A stretch of DNA of 46,454 bases from positions 1 through 46,454 of the forward strand of contig NZ_JANKZF010000010.1 of the NCBI RefSeq assembly GCF_027568515.1, read 5' to 3'. The DNA is from Arthrobacter sp. HY1533 (GTDB lineage: Bacteria > Actinomycetota > Actinomycetes > Actinomycetales > Micrococcaceae). The notes beneath the pieces are model-generated. The model saw nothing but the letters and a program-made list of their open reading frames with translations. It was not told where the DNA came from and made no database searches. Position 1 is the first letter of the stretch. Each line of letters opens with the position of its first letter. The position numbers and the translations under genes were made by a program. Below, one piece after another: positions 8,791-16,073 of this stretch.

Positions 8791-9308
8791 GGGGCAATGA
8801 CCTCCTTGAGCCGCAGCAGCGCGATTTCCCGCAGCTGCCCGGCAACGATGGACTCTTCGGCCTCGGGTGGGTTTGTCAGGCGCTCGCGCAGGGCGGAGAG
8901 GATGTCAGCCGGAGAGCGGCCAAGGGCCCGGATGAGGAACACCCGGCCGAATTTTTCCTCGTAGGCGCGGTTTCCGTCCAGGAGCTGGGCTGTGACCGCG
9001 GCGTCGGCGGGGTCTATCCCCGCCTGTTCCGCGGCGGAGAGCGCCGCCTCCCGTCCGCTTCCGGGCAGCCGCTCCCCAATCCGGGGATGGTGTGCCAATG
9101 CGGAGGCGACCTCCCCGGCGGTGAACGGCGAGGCGGCAAGCTGGGCCTCGGCGAAGACGTGCTCCGCCGAGGCATAGGGCCGGCTGGCAATGATCTGGTT
9201 GATCCACCGGTCCACGTCGAGGCAGGGGCGCAGCGCCTCGGCCAGGACAATTGCGGGGGATTCGTTGAATTCGTTCAACAGCATGGCAAGTTGATCCTTG
9301 CTTTTCAT
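8787..9308 (-). CDS. uraD: OHCU decarboxylase
   Basis: This protein decarboxylates 2-oxo-4-hydroxy-4-carboxy-5-ureidoimidazoline to S-allantoin, the final step of the three-enzyme urate route. It shows the HHPRIGERLPGS segment with the catalytic His and the family block NRAYEEKFGRVFLIRALGRS. At 173 residues its length is normal. The ATG at 9308 has a poor ribosome binding site. A second ATG at 9284, reading MLLNEFNESP, has AAGGA 10 bases upstream and gives a start closer to that of relatives, so the true start may be there. It is the first gene of the operon and lies just downstream of the candidate operator. Confidence 0.94.
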   Translation of the reverse strand: MKSKDQLAMLLNEFNESPAIVLAEALRPCLDVDRWINQIIASRPYASAEHVFAEAQLAASPFTAGEVASALAHHPRIGERLPGSGREAALSAAEQAGIDPADAAVTAQLLDGNRAYEEKFGRVFLIRALGRSPADILSALRERLTNPPEAEESIVAGQLREIALLRLKEVIAP

Positions 9309-9332
9309 CTGCTGGCATCCACGGCGTAGGCT

Positions 9333-9364
9333 ATGCGAATCTCAATAAATTTCGCATCGTGGAA
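9333..9364 (-). promoter_or_regulatory. candidate operator of the uraD-uraH-uricase operon
   Basis: Two overlapping elements are visible. The first is an inverted repeat ATGCGAA-N11-TTCGCAT (9333-9357). The second is the minus-strand sequence TTCCACGATGCGAAATT (9348-9364), which matches the element at the NCS1 promoter at 14 of 17 positions. Both lie between the probable promoter and uraD, as expected for a repressor released by urate or an intermediate. Confidence 0.5.
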
Positions 9365-9380
9365 CTGTTATTTCAGCGTA

Positions 9381-9414
9381 TGAATAGTGAACCGCATCAC
9401 ATTTGAAATGTCAA
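9381..9414 (-). promoter_or_regulatory. possible promoter of the uraD operon
   Basis: A consensus -35 TTGACA lies at 9414-9409 on the minus strand. The best -10 candidates are TTCACT at 17-base spacing and TATTCA (9386-9381) at 22 bases, so the pairing is imperfect and activator help is possible. A CATACG element (9382-9377) like those at the NCS1 promoter adjoins it. Confidence 0.35.
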
Positions 9415-9454
9415 CCGTGGGGTCCGTGTATTGCGGAGGATTGCCCGCAGGGCG

Positions 9455-9922
9455 CTACAGTCCCAGCTGCGTGCGCAGATGGGCCACATGGCCGTCTGCA
9501 CTGACGCCGTACTCGGCTGTTCGCACGGTCCCGTCGGCATTGACTACCACTGTGGAGCGCAGCGTGCCCATGACTGTCTGGTTGTTGACCTGCTTCTCGC
9601 CCCACGCGCCCCAGGCTTCGGCAACCCGGTGGTCCTCGTCGGAGAGGAGCGGGAAGTTCAGGCCAAAGTCATCGGAAAACGCGGCCAGCGCCTCGGGCGC
9701 GTCGGTGGAAACTCCCAGCACGTCCACGCCTGCCGCCTGCAGGGCGGCCAGGCTGTCGCGAAAATCGCAGGCCTCAGTGGTGCAGCCGGGCGTGGCCGCC
9801 TTGGGGTAAAAGTAGATGATCGCCTGCCGTCCGGCGTAGTCGGACAACGAAACTGAGCGGCCGGCTGCGTCGGGAAGGGTGAATTCGGGTGCAGCCTGGC
9901 CGGGGGTGAGTGCGGTTGACAT
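9455..9922 (-). CDS. bcp: peroxiredoxin of the BCP/PrxQ type
   Basis: This 155-residue thioredoxin-fold peroxidase reduces H2O2 and organic hydroperoxides using thiols. The peroxidatic and resolving cysteines are five residues apart in TPGCTTEACDFRD, the PrxQ arrangement. The ATG at 9922 has TTGAGGAG 4 bases upstream. It has its own promoter, whose -35 lies in the end of the upstream gene. It stands directly before the uricase operon, whose product is H2O2, so protection during urate oxidation is a plausible shared purpose, although BCP proteins are general. Confidence 0.93.
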   Translation of the reverse strand: MSTALTPGQAAPEFTLPDAAGRSVSLSDYAGRQAIIYFYPKAATPGCTTEACDFRDSLAALQAAGVDVLGVSTDAPEALAAFSDDFGLNFPLLSDEDHRVAEAWGAWGEKQVNNQTVMGTLRSTVVVNADGTVRTAEYGVSADGHVAHLRTQLGL

Positions 9923-9973
9923 GGGGCTCCTCAAGTTTCACAAGATGGAATCAAATTGTTGTTGGGTGAAATA

Positions 9974-10002
9974 AGAGTAGGACCGTCACCGGGTTCGGTC
10001 AA
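9974..10002 (-). promoter_or_regulatory. promoter of the peroxiredoxin gene
   Basis: On the minus strand TTGACC (10002-9997) and TACTCT (9979-9974) are separated by 17 bases. The -35 box overlaps the stop codon of the upstream gene (10001-9999), so the promoter is embedded in the end of that coding region. Confidence 0.55.
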
Positions 10003-10922
10003 AGGGCGTCCACGGCAGCGCGCAACCGCTCGCGCAGCACTGCCGCGTCGGCACTGAAGCCGCGCTGGGCCGCCACGTAGTCGGCCTTGCCTGCCGCCGT
10101 CTCAATGCGGATCGGCGGATATCCCCACTCCGCGAGGTCGTAGGGGGAAGCCTGCATGTCCATGGCACGAATGTGCCATGAAAGCTCAAAGCAGTCCATG
10201 ACCAGCTCGCTGGGCAGTGCGGGTGAGAGCTTGTAAGCCCACTTGTACAGGTCCATGTTGGCGTGCAGGCAGCCGGGCTGCTCCATGTCGCGCTGATTTT
10301 CCCGGGTGGGTGTCAGCTCGTTGAGGCCTGTGGCCTGCGGGGTGTAAAAGCGGTAGGCGTCAAAGTGCGTGCAGCGGATCCTGTTGTCCTCCACCACCTG
10401 GTCCGTGCCGCCGGAGCCGAGGCGCAGTTCCAGGTATTCGTGCCGCACCGCATTGGCTTCCTGCTTGTAGACCATGGCCCATTCGTGCAGCCCAAAGCAG
10501 CCAAATTGCGCCGGGCGTGCGGCCGTGCGGCCCAAGATGATCCGGGCGAAGTCCACTGCCTCCCGGCGCTGTTCCAGGAACTTTTCCGTGTCAAGGATTG
10601 CGGCGGGGCCCGCGGCGGGCGCCCCTGCCGCCTGGAGCTCCGCCTCGTTGGCCGCGCGGTAGAACTTCCAGTCCAGGCGCTCGGCAGCGGCCGCCCCGGT
10701 GAGCACAACCCCGGCGCCCGGGTGCCAGCGCGAGAGCTGGCCCGGCTTCTGGGTGTAGTACGTGAAAAGAAAGTCCTCCACCGGGTGCTTTTTCCCGGCC
10801 GAACGGCGCGCAAGATACGGCTCCGCGTAGCGGTTCACGCGTGCCTTGTGGGCTGCGGCCCTGGCCTGCCAGTCGAGTTCGGCCAGCGTCATGGAGGCCG
10901 GGGACGGCAGTGCGGGGTTCAT
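9999..10922 (-). CDS. conserved actinobacterial protein, often labelled 3-methyladenine DNA glycosylase
   Basis: The 307-residue protein matches a conserved actinobacterial family that I recall being labelled 3-methyladenine DNA glycosylase. Recognisable blocks are KHPVEDFLFTYY near residue 45, FGCFGLHEWAMVYK, HFDAYRFYTPQA, EQPGCLHANMDLYKW and MDMQASPYDL near the C-terminus. I see no helix-hairpin-helix or other standard glycosylase motif, so that name should be treated as unproven. The many conserved His, Asp, Cys and Trp residues suggest an enzyme, perhaps metal-dependent. It begins 3 bases after the stop of the OhrR-type regulator and is cotranscribed with it, linking it to a thiol-oxidation signal. 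Confidence 0.7.
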   Translation of the reverse strand: MNPALPSPASMTLAELDWQARAAAHKARVNRYAEPYLARRSAGKKHPVEDFLFTYYTQKPGQLSRWHPGAGVVLTGAAAAERLDWKFYRAANEAELQAAGAPAAGPAAILDTEKFLEQRREAVDFARIILGRTAARPAQFGCFGLHEWAMVYKQEANAVRHEYLELRLGSGGTDQVVEDNRIRCTHFDAYRFYTPQATGLNELTPTRENQRDMEQPGCLHANMDLYKWAYKLSPALPSELVMDCFELSWHIRAMDMQASPYDLAEWGYPPIRIETAAGKADYVAAQRGFSADAAVLRERLRAAVDAL

Positions 10923-10925
10923 GCC

Positions 10926-11420
10926 TTAATTATCCGCCATCGTGGCGGCGGCAGCGTCGGCCGGTGACTGCCCGGCGTCGTCCGCGTGGGTGGCGGCCGC
11001 GATGAGGGACATCATGCTGCGGTGCAGCGCCATGGCCCCCTCCCGGTCCAGGCCGAGCCGGGCCATCATGGTTCCGGGCACCGCCAGGGCCTTGTTGCGC
11101 AGTGCGGCGCCGGCGGGTGTGAGGTTGATGGCCAGGGCGCGCTCGTCGACGCCGTCCCGGGTCCGCGTGACGTACCCCAGCGACTCGAGCCGCTTGAGCA
11201 GGGGGGAGAGGGTGGCCGATTCCAGCAGGAGGGCGCCGCCCAGGTCCTTGACGCGGCGTGGCGACTGCTCCCACAGTGCAAGCATGACCAAATACTGCGG
11301 GTGTGTCAGCGAAAGCTCGGCAAGCACCGGCTTGTAGGCGGCAATGACGCTGCGGGAGGCCACGCTCAAGCCAAAGCACAGCTGGCGCTCCAGCAGCAGG
11401 TCGTTCTCCGTGGTGTCCAT
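10926..11420 (-). CDS. OhrR-type MarR family redox regulator
   Basis: This 164-residue winged-helix repressor has the hallmark of OhrR: the reactive cysteine in RQLCFGL falls at residue 15, as in Bacillus subtilis OhrR. The core LTHPQYLVMLALWEQ, LESATLSPLLKRLESLGYV and DERALAINLT blocks follow the OhrR pattern. OhrR normally senses organic hydroperoxides and represses ohr, but no ohr gene is next to it. The ATG at 11420 has AAGGAG with 7-base spacing. A perfect 22-base palindrome lies 16 bases upstream and is the likely autoregulatory operator. It is cotranscribed with the following conserved gene and divergent from a small ORF. Confidence 0.88.
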   Translation of the reverse strand: MDTTENDLLLERQLCFGLSVASRSVIAAYKPVLAELSLTHPQYLVMLALWEQSPRRVKDLGGALLLESATLSPLLKRLESLGYVTRTRDGVDERALAINLTPAGAALRNKALAVPGTMMARLGLDREGAMALHRSMMSLIAAATHADDAGQSPADAAAATMADN

Positions 11421-11435
11421 TGACACGCTCCTTGA

Positions 11436-11457
11436 GATAGTTAGTGCACTAACTATC
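11436..11457. promoter_or_regulatory. perfect 22-base palindromic operator for the OhrR-type regulator
   Basis: The sequence is a perfect inverted repeat centred on GTGCAC, with half-site GATAGTTAGTG. Palindromes of this kind are bound by MarR-family dimers. It is between the regulator and the divergent small ORF, and could control both directions. Confidence 0.75.
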
Positions 11458-11535
11458 AGGGTACTATGGATAACGCAGCCACCAATAATCGGGCCAGAAG
11501 CAACGCTTCGGACCCCCGACCCCAAGGAATGCCAC

Positions 11536-11760
11536 ATGCCCAAGATGCCCCTGGTCCACAGATTCATGCGGTTCACCGGCCACCTGCGCTACATCCTGGG
11601 ACCCGCCAGCAGCAGCCCGCTGGATCATGAGATGACCCCGGAGAACAAGGCACTGCTGGTCTCCCAGCAGGCCGCGGCGGAGGCGTTCGTGACGGTGACG
11701 CGCGCCGACGGCAGCACCTACCTGGTCCCGAAGGACCCCAACGACAAGTCGCTGCGCTAG
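11536..11760 (+). CDS. small hypothetical protein divergent from the OhrR-type regulator
   Basis: The 74-residue protein beginning MPKMPLVHRF has a basic N-terminal region, a short hydrophobic stretch RYILGPASSSP and a hydrophilic C-terminus. I recognise no family. The ATG at 11536 has AAGGA with 7-base spacing, and codon use is like its neighbours, so it is probably real. It is transcribed away from the OhrR-type gene past the shared palindrome, which may regulate it. Confidence 0.6.
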   Translation: MPKMPLVHRFMRFTGHLRYILGPASSSPLDHEMTPENKALLVSQQAAAEAFVTVTRADGSTYLVPKDPNDKSLR

Positions 11761-11880
11761 CCCGCTCCCGCTCCCGCTCGGGCAGCCCCGTCCCGCGACC
11801 CGGGGCCTTTATGGGCCGCCGGGCGTAGAATTAAGCGACGTGGATCACACGTTTTGCTTCCCTGCGGAGAGGGGGTGTTG

Positions 11881-12102
11881 ATGATGACGAGCGGCGAGAA
11901 TTTCGTGGGCAAGTTCATGCACGCCACGGAGAAGTTCCAAAAAGTGTTCGGCCCGGCCGACCAGGGCGACTCGGATTCGCCCGTGGTGCACCGCCACGAC
12001 GAATTTGAGGAAAACAGCCAGGAGCAGCTGTCCCACTTTGAGGAGCGGACGGATTCTTCGGGCCACCATTACGCAGTCCGCAAGGAAGAAGCGGCAGAGT
12101 AG
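11881..12102 (+). CDS. small acidic hypothetical protein
   Basis: The 73-residue product starting MMTSGENFVGKFMHATEK is rich in Glu, Asp and His, with no membrane segment. A GAGAGGGGG site lies about 5 bases before ATG 11881; ATG 11884 is an alternative. It contains VVHRHDEFEE and ends RKEEAAE. I do not recognise its function. The coding pattern and ribosome site support it as real, and it is followed by a long palindrome. Confidence 0.6.
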   Translation: MMTSGENFVGKFMHATEKFQKVFGPADQGDSDSPVVHRHDEFEENSQEQLSHFEERTDSSGHHYAVRKEEAAE

Positions 12103-12115
12103 CCCCACCAAATAA

Positions 12116-12181
12116 CTGACCCGCAGTAGTGGTCGAAAAAACGCGATTTCTCGGCGTTTTTCGACCACTACTGCGGGTCAG
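12116..12181. repeat. 66-base near-perfect palindrome in an intergenic gap
   Basis: The outer arms (12116-12140 and 12157-12181) are 25 bases each and perfectly complementary, and begin and end with the same CTGACCCGCAGTAGTGG motif. One bulged A and three further pairs continue inward to a short loop containing CGATTTCTCG. It lies between the convergent small ORF and lysC. It could act as a bidirectional terminator, or be a copy of a palindromic repeat family; a single copy in this window does not decide. Confidence 0.75.
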
Positions 12182-12210
12182 ATTTGTTATGGGCCCACGC
12201 GCCCGAGGGG

Positions 12211-12244
12211 CCCAGGTGAAGACGCGCCAGCGGCTTCACCTGGG
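12211..12244 (-). terminator. terminator-like hairpin after lysC
   Basis: An 11-base-pair perfect stem (12211-12221 with 12234-12244) has a 12-base loop, directly after the lysC stop. No T-tract follows on the minus strand, but the 66-base palindrome lies beyond it. Confidence 0.5.
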
Positions 12245-12257
12245 GAGGGCGTGGGGA

Positions 12258-12776
12258 CTAGCGGCCCGTGCCGCCGTACACAGTTGCTTCCTCGTCGCTG
12301 TCCAGGCCGAATGCCTGGTGGACGGCGCGCACCGCAACATCGAGCAGGTCCGCACGGGTCACCACGGAGATGCGGATCTCGGAGGTGGAGATCAAGTCGA
12401 TGTTCACGCCGGCGTCGGACAGGGCCTGGAAGAAGCGGTAGGAGACGCCCGGGTTGGAGCGCATGCCGGCACCGATCAGGGACAGCTTGCCGATCTGGTC
12501 GTCGTAGATCAGGTCCTCGAAGCCAACCTCGTCCTGCTTGGCGCGCAGGGCCTGCAGTGCGTCCTCGCCTTCCACCATGGGAAGGGTGAAGGAGATGTCC
12601 GTCTTGCCGGTGCCCTTCGTGGAGATGTTCTGCACGATCATGTCGATGTTGCTGTGCGCCCCGGCAATGATGCCGAAGATCATGGCGGCCTTGCCGGGGA
12701 TGTCCGGCACGCCTACAACGGTGACTTTGCCTTCTGACCGGTCGTGCGCCACGCCGGAGATGATTGGCTGCTCCAA
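12258..12776 (-). other. lysC: internal in-frame start giving the aspartokinase beta subunit
   Basis: Within lysC a TTG codon (12776-12774) is preceded by AGAGGGAG at 5-base spacing. Translation from it gives a 172-residue protein starting [18 protein letters not shown]. That aligns with the start of C. glutamicum LysC-beta, which begins MEEAVLTGVATDKSEAKV and is about the same length. The product would be the two ACT domains alone, the regulatory partner of the full-length subunit. Confidence 0.65.
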
Positions 12777-13544
12777 GGCAACTCCCTCTGAGATTTTGAT
12801 TTTGTCGTCGGGGCTGGGCAGCACCCAGGTTCCCTCATTGTCGCTGAACGAGGACCGCACATGGATGGGCAGCCCGAAGCGCCGGGCGTATTCAACGCAG
12901 CGCAGGTGGAGGATCTTGGCCCCGGATGCGGCCATTTCCAGCATTTCCTCGCTGGAGATCTTGTTGATCTTCTGCGCGCTGGGGACAACGCGCGGATCGG
13001 CCGTGTACACGCCGTCCACGTCGGTGTAGATCTCGCACACATCGGCATCCAGGGCCGCCGCGAGGGCAACCGCCGTGGTGTCGGAACCGCCGCGGCCCAT
13101 CGTGGTGATCTCGTTGGTTGTGCGGCTCATGCCCTGGAAGCCGGCCACAATGGCCACCTTGCCCTTGTCCAGGGCGGTGCGGACGCGGTGCGGGTCAACA
13201 TCGATGATGCGGGCCTTGCCGTGGATGCCGTCGGTGATCATGCCGGCCTGGCTGCCCGTGAAGGACTGCGCCACGCCGCCCTGGCCGCTGATGGCCATGG
13301 CCAGCAGTGCCATGGAAATCCGCTCGCCGGCGGTCATGAGCATGTCCAGCTCGCGGGCCGGGGGGTGCTCGGAAACCTGTGCGGCGAGGTCAAGGAGCTC
13401 GTCGGTGGTGTCGCCCATGGCCGAGACAACCACAACAACTTCGTGGCCTGCGGCCTGGGTGCTGACGACGCGGCGGGCGACGCGGAGAATGCCCTCGGCG
13501 TCCGACACGGAGGATCCGCCATACTTTTGAACAATCAGGCTCAT
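12258..13544 (-). CDS. lysC: aspartate kinase (alpha subunit, with internal beta start)
   Basis: The enzyme phosphorylates aspartate in the first step of lysine, threonine, methionine and diaminopimelate synthesis. The 428-residue protein has the N-terminal kinase motif [28 protein letters not shown] and [15 protein letters not shown], followed by two ACT regulatory domains from about residue 258. It corresponds to the Corynebacterium glutamicum alpha2beta2 type, inhibited by lysine plus threonine. The ATG at 13544 has only a weak ribosome site, and a promoter lies 20-50 bases upstream. No asd gene is downstream in this window; a hairpin follows the stop. ACT-domain residues look intact. Confidence 0.96.
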   Translation of the reverse strand: MSLIVQKYGGSSVSDAEGILRVARRVVSTQAAGHEVVVVVSAMGDTTDELLDLAAQVSEHPPARELDMLMTAGERISMALLAMAISGQGGVAQSFTGSQAGMITDGIHGKARIIDVDPHRVRTALDKGKVAIVAGFQGMSRTTNEITTMGRGGSDTTAVALAAALDADVCEIYTDVDGVYTADPRVVPSAQKINKISSEEMLEMAASGAKILHLRCVEYARRFGLPIHVRSSFSDNEGTWVLPSPDDKIKISEGVALEQPIISGVAHDRSEGKVTVVGVPDIPGKAAMIFGIIAGAHSNIDMIVQNISTKGTGKTDISFTLPMVEGEDALQALRAKQDEVGFEDLIYDDQIGKLSLIGAGMRSNPGVSYRFFQALSDAGVNIDLISTSEIRISVVTRADLLDVAVRAVHQAFGLDSDEEATVYGGTGR

Positions 13545-13564
13545 GGGTGCACGCTCATTGACTT

Positions 13565-13593
13565 ACCTAACGCAAAACTAGGAGAGAAGTAAA
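13565..13593 (-). promoter_or_regulatory. probable lysC promoter
   Basis: On the minus strand TTTACT (13593-13588) and TTAGGT (13570-13565) are 17 bases apart, about 20 bases before the lysC ATG. This would give a leader of roughly 14 bases. Confidence 0.45.
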
Positions 13594-13836
13594 TTGCCGC
13601 CACCCACGCCGGGCCGCGCCAGCGCGCGGGGCCAGTGCGGCATCATCAGCGCGGAAGGCAGTTGAGGCAAGTTTAGCCCCGGGGCGCGCCAACGCGGAAT
13701 TAATGTGTCCACATGTTGGTCAGTTACGTCCACGCCTGACCGGGGCAGCCCGGGGCAAAAATGTCCGACGACGGGATGATGCCAAGGTGCCCCGGCCCGA
13801 CTTAGGATGATCCCAAGTCCGCCAACGCGGACCCCA
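13594..13836. other. divergent intergenic region between lysC and the ABC transporter
   Basis: This part of a 303-base gene-free gap is GC-rich with several GCGC runs. It must hold the promoter of the plus-strand ABC operon; TAGGAT at 13803-13808 could be its -10 box, with no convincing -35. I see no riboswitch or repeat here. Confidence 0.4.
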
Positions 13837-13847
13837 GGGAGGTTTTG

Positions 13848-14822
13848 ATGACCGAGTTCCAGCCCCCGCCGCCAGATGCGGCCCCCACGCCCCAACTTGC
13901 CCCGGCCCTTGGCCTGTCGGCAACCGGACTGTCCCGCAGCTTTGGTGAGGTGCACGCCGTCGTCGGCATGGACCTGCACGTCCCAGCGGGGCAGGTCACG
14001 GCCCTCATCGGGCCCAACGGGGCGGGAAAAACCACCCTGCTGCTCATGCTGGCCTCCCTGCTGGCGCCTGACACCGGCACCATCTCGGTCATGGGCATTG
14101 ACCCTGTCAAGGACCCGGTCGCCGCGAGGGCCAGGATCGGCTGGATGCCGGACACGCTGGGCGTCTGGGAAACGCTCACAGCCCGGGAAATCCTTGCCAC
14201 GATGGCCCGTTTCTACCACCTGCCCAAGGGGCAAATTCCCGGACGGGTGGCAGAACTGCTGGAGCTGGTCAACCTGACGGCGCTGGCGGACAGGAAGGCG
14301 CGGGTGCTCTCCCGCGGGCAGCAGCAGCGGCTGAGCCTGGCCCGCGCGCTGGTCCATGATCCGGACGTCCTGCTGCTCGATGAACCGGCCTCCGGGCTCG
14401 ACCCGGGATCCCGCGTTGCCCTGCGCAGCATCCTGCGCACGCTGGCCGGGCAGGGGAAGGCTGTACTGGTGTCCTCGCACGTGCTGGCCGAACTGGATGA
14501 AATTGCCGACGGCGCGGTGTTCGTCAACCAGGGCCGCTCGGTCCTGGCCCAGTCAGTGGCGCAGGCTGCCGGCCAGGGCCGCAGCTACTCCATCGCGGCA
14601 CTTGACCCGGATTCGCTCGCGGCCGCGCTGGCCTCGCTGGGGCTGGCCTTCGAGCAGGGCACCGGCAGGCGCGACTCCGTGCGGGTGGCCGTGGGCTCGG
14701 AAGAACACGCCGCGAAGCTGCTGCGTGACCTGGTGGCGGCGGGCGTGGACGTGTGTTCCTTTGCCCCGGCCGCCGGCGCACTGGAAGAGACCTACATGAG
14801 CATGAAGGTGGAACAGCAATGA
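13848..14822 (+). CDS. ABC transporter ATP-binding protein (ABC-2 type exporter)
   Basis: This 324-residue ATPase energises export together with the next gene. Visible motifs are Walker A GPNGAGKTT, the signature LSRGQQQRLSLARAL, Walker B VLLLDEPASGLDP and the switch His in LVSSHVLAEL. A C-terminal domain of about 100 residues follows, as in NatA or drug-export ATPases. ATG 13848 has GGGAGG at 5-base spacing. Its stop overlaps the permease start as ATGA, so the two are coupled. The exported substrate is unknown. Confidence 0.92.
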   Translation: MTEFQPPPPDAAPTPQLAPALGLSATGLSRSFGEVHAVVGMDLHVPAGQVTALIGPNGAGKTTLLLMLASLLAPDTGTISVMGIDPVKDPVAARARIGWMPDTLGVWETLTAREILATMARFYHLPKGQIPGRVAELLELVNLTALADRKARVLSRGQQQRLSLARALVHDPDVLLLDEPASGLDPGSRVALRSILRTLAGQGKAVLVSSHVLAELDEIADGAVFVNQGRSVLAQSVAQAAGQGRSYSIAALDPDSLAAALASLGLAFEQGTGRRDSVRVAVGSEEHAAKLLRDLVAAGVDVCSFAPAAGALEETYMSMKVEQQ

Positions 14823-16000
14823 CCATGACCCAGGAAGGCAGCACCCCGCAGCCGGCGCTTGAGCCGGGCACCGGGGGTTTCGGCGGCTACGTTGACGGCG
14901 TGCTTGGGGTTGTGGGCATGGAGATGCGCCAGCGGCTGCGCTCGCGCGGCTGGTATATCCTGCTGGGCCTGTGGTTTGTGATCATTGGCATTGTCACGGG
15001 ACTGACCTGGTGGAGCTGGCTGGTCCAGGAACGCAACAACCAAATGTGGGACATGGCCGGGGACCGCAGCGGGCCCGGGCCACTGATCTTTGAGCTGGTG
15101 CTGGCCTTCGTGCTGCTTTTCGGGCTGCTCGTGGCGCCGGCCCTGTCCGCCAATGCCGTCAACGGGGACCGCGCCGCCGGCACCCTGGCCATCCTGCAGG
15201 TGACCCTGCTGCGCCCGGGCCAAATCCTGTGGGGGAAGTTCCTGGCCTCCTGGATCGCCGGGCTCGGTTTTCTTGTGGCCAGCGTGCCATTCCTGCTGTT
15301 CGCGATCGTCCAGGGCGGGCTGGGATTCACCCAGATCCTGGTGGCCCTGGTGATGCTCGGCATTGAGATTGGCGTGGTGTGCGCCCTGGGCGTTGGCATC
15401 TCGGCTCTGGCCAACCGGCCGCTGTTCTCAATCGTTGTCACCTACCTAGTGGTGGCCGTGTTCGTCTTTGGCACACTGATTGCCTTTGGCCTGGGATCCA
15501 TGGTCAGCGAGGGCCCCGTGCGGGCCAACCAAATGGGCTTCCAGGATGTTTACTACGAGAACTATTCGGACGCCAAGGCGGGGGACCCGATGCCGATTCC
15601 TCCCGGGGTGACCGACCAGGAGGGCGACAGGTACTGTTACGGCCCGCTTCAGGAGCAGACCACCGTGCGGACCGACCGGGTGGCCTGGATGCTGGCCATG
15701 AACCCGTTCGTGGTGGTGGCCGATTCCATCCCCTACGGCAGGGCTTCGGCGGACAGGCAGCGTCCCGAGGGCATCTTTGAGATCATCAGCCAGGGCGCCC
15801 GCTACGCCCAGGCCGGCCCCGACGCCACCTACCCCTGCGCCAACGGCAAGCTGGACACCGGCTACCTGGACCAGCAGACGCCGCTCTGGCCGCTGGGGCT
15901 GGGCCTGCAACTGCTGGTGGCCGCCGGCATAGTTGCCCTGGGCTGGCGTGCCGTGCGCACCCCTGCGGGCAAGCTGCCACGGGGCACGCGCGTGGCGTAG
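14819..16000 (+). CDS. ABC-2 type permease
   Basis: The 393-residue integral membrane protein partners the ATPase whose stop codon it overlaps. It begins with a cytoplasmic segment of about 50 residues, has one helix near WYILLGLWFVIIGIVTGL, and a cluster of four to five helices in the middle. A large extracytoplasmic loop (YYENYSDAKAGDPMPIPPGV region, including two Cys) and a final helix complete it. The layout follows the ABC-2 family used for drug, antibiotic or lipid export. I cannot assign a substrate. Confidence 0.88.
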   Translation: MTMTQEGSTPQPALEPGTGGFGGYVDGVLGVVGMEMRQRLRSRGWYILLGLWFVIIGIVTGLTWWSWLVQERNNQMWDMAGDRSGPGPLIFELVLAFVLLFGLLVAPALSANAVNGDRAAGTLAILQVTLLRPGQILWGKFLASWIAGLGFLVASVPFLLFAIVQGGLGFTQILVALVMLGIEIGVVCALGVGISALANRPLFSIVVTYLVVAVFVFGTLIAFGLGSMVSEGPVRANQMGFQDVYYENYSDAKAGDPMPIPPGVTDQEGDRYCYGPLQEQTTVRTDRVAWMLAMNPFVVVADSIPYGRASADRQRPEGIFEIISQGARYAQAGPDATYPCANGKLDTGYLDQQTPLWPLGLGLQLLVAAGIVALGWRAVRTPAGKLPRGTRVA

Positions 16001-16009
16001 GGCTGGCTT

Positions 16010-16061
16010 AAAGTCCGACGGCGTCCAACCCACCTAGGTGGGCCGGACGCCGTCGGACTTT
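16010..16061. terminator. bidirectional terminator with nested palindrome
   Basis: A perfect 17-base-pair stem (16010-16026 with 16045-16061), flanked by AAA and TTT, encloses a second perfect palindrome CCCACCTAGGTGGG (16029-16042). It separates the convergent ABC permease and ilvD genes and is symmetrical in both directions. Confidence 0.8.
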
Positions 16062-16073
16062 GTGCGTTGGGAG

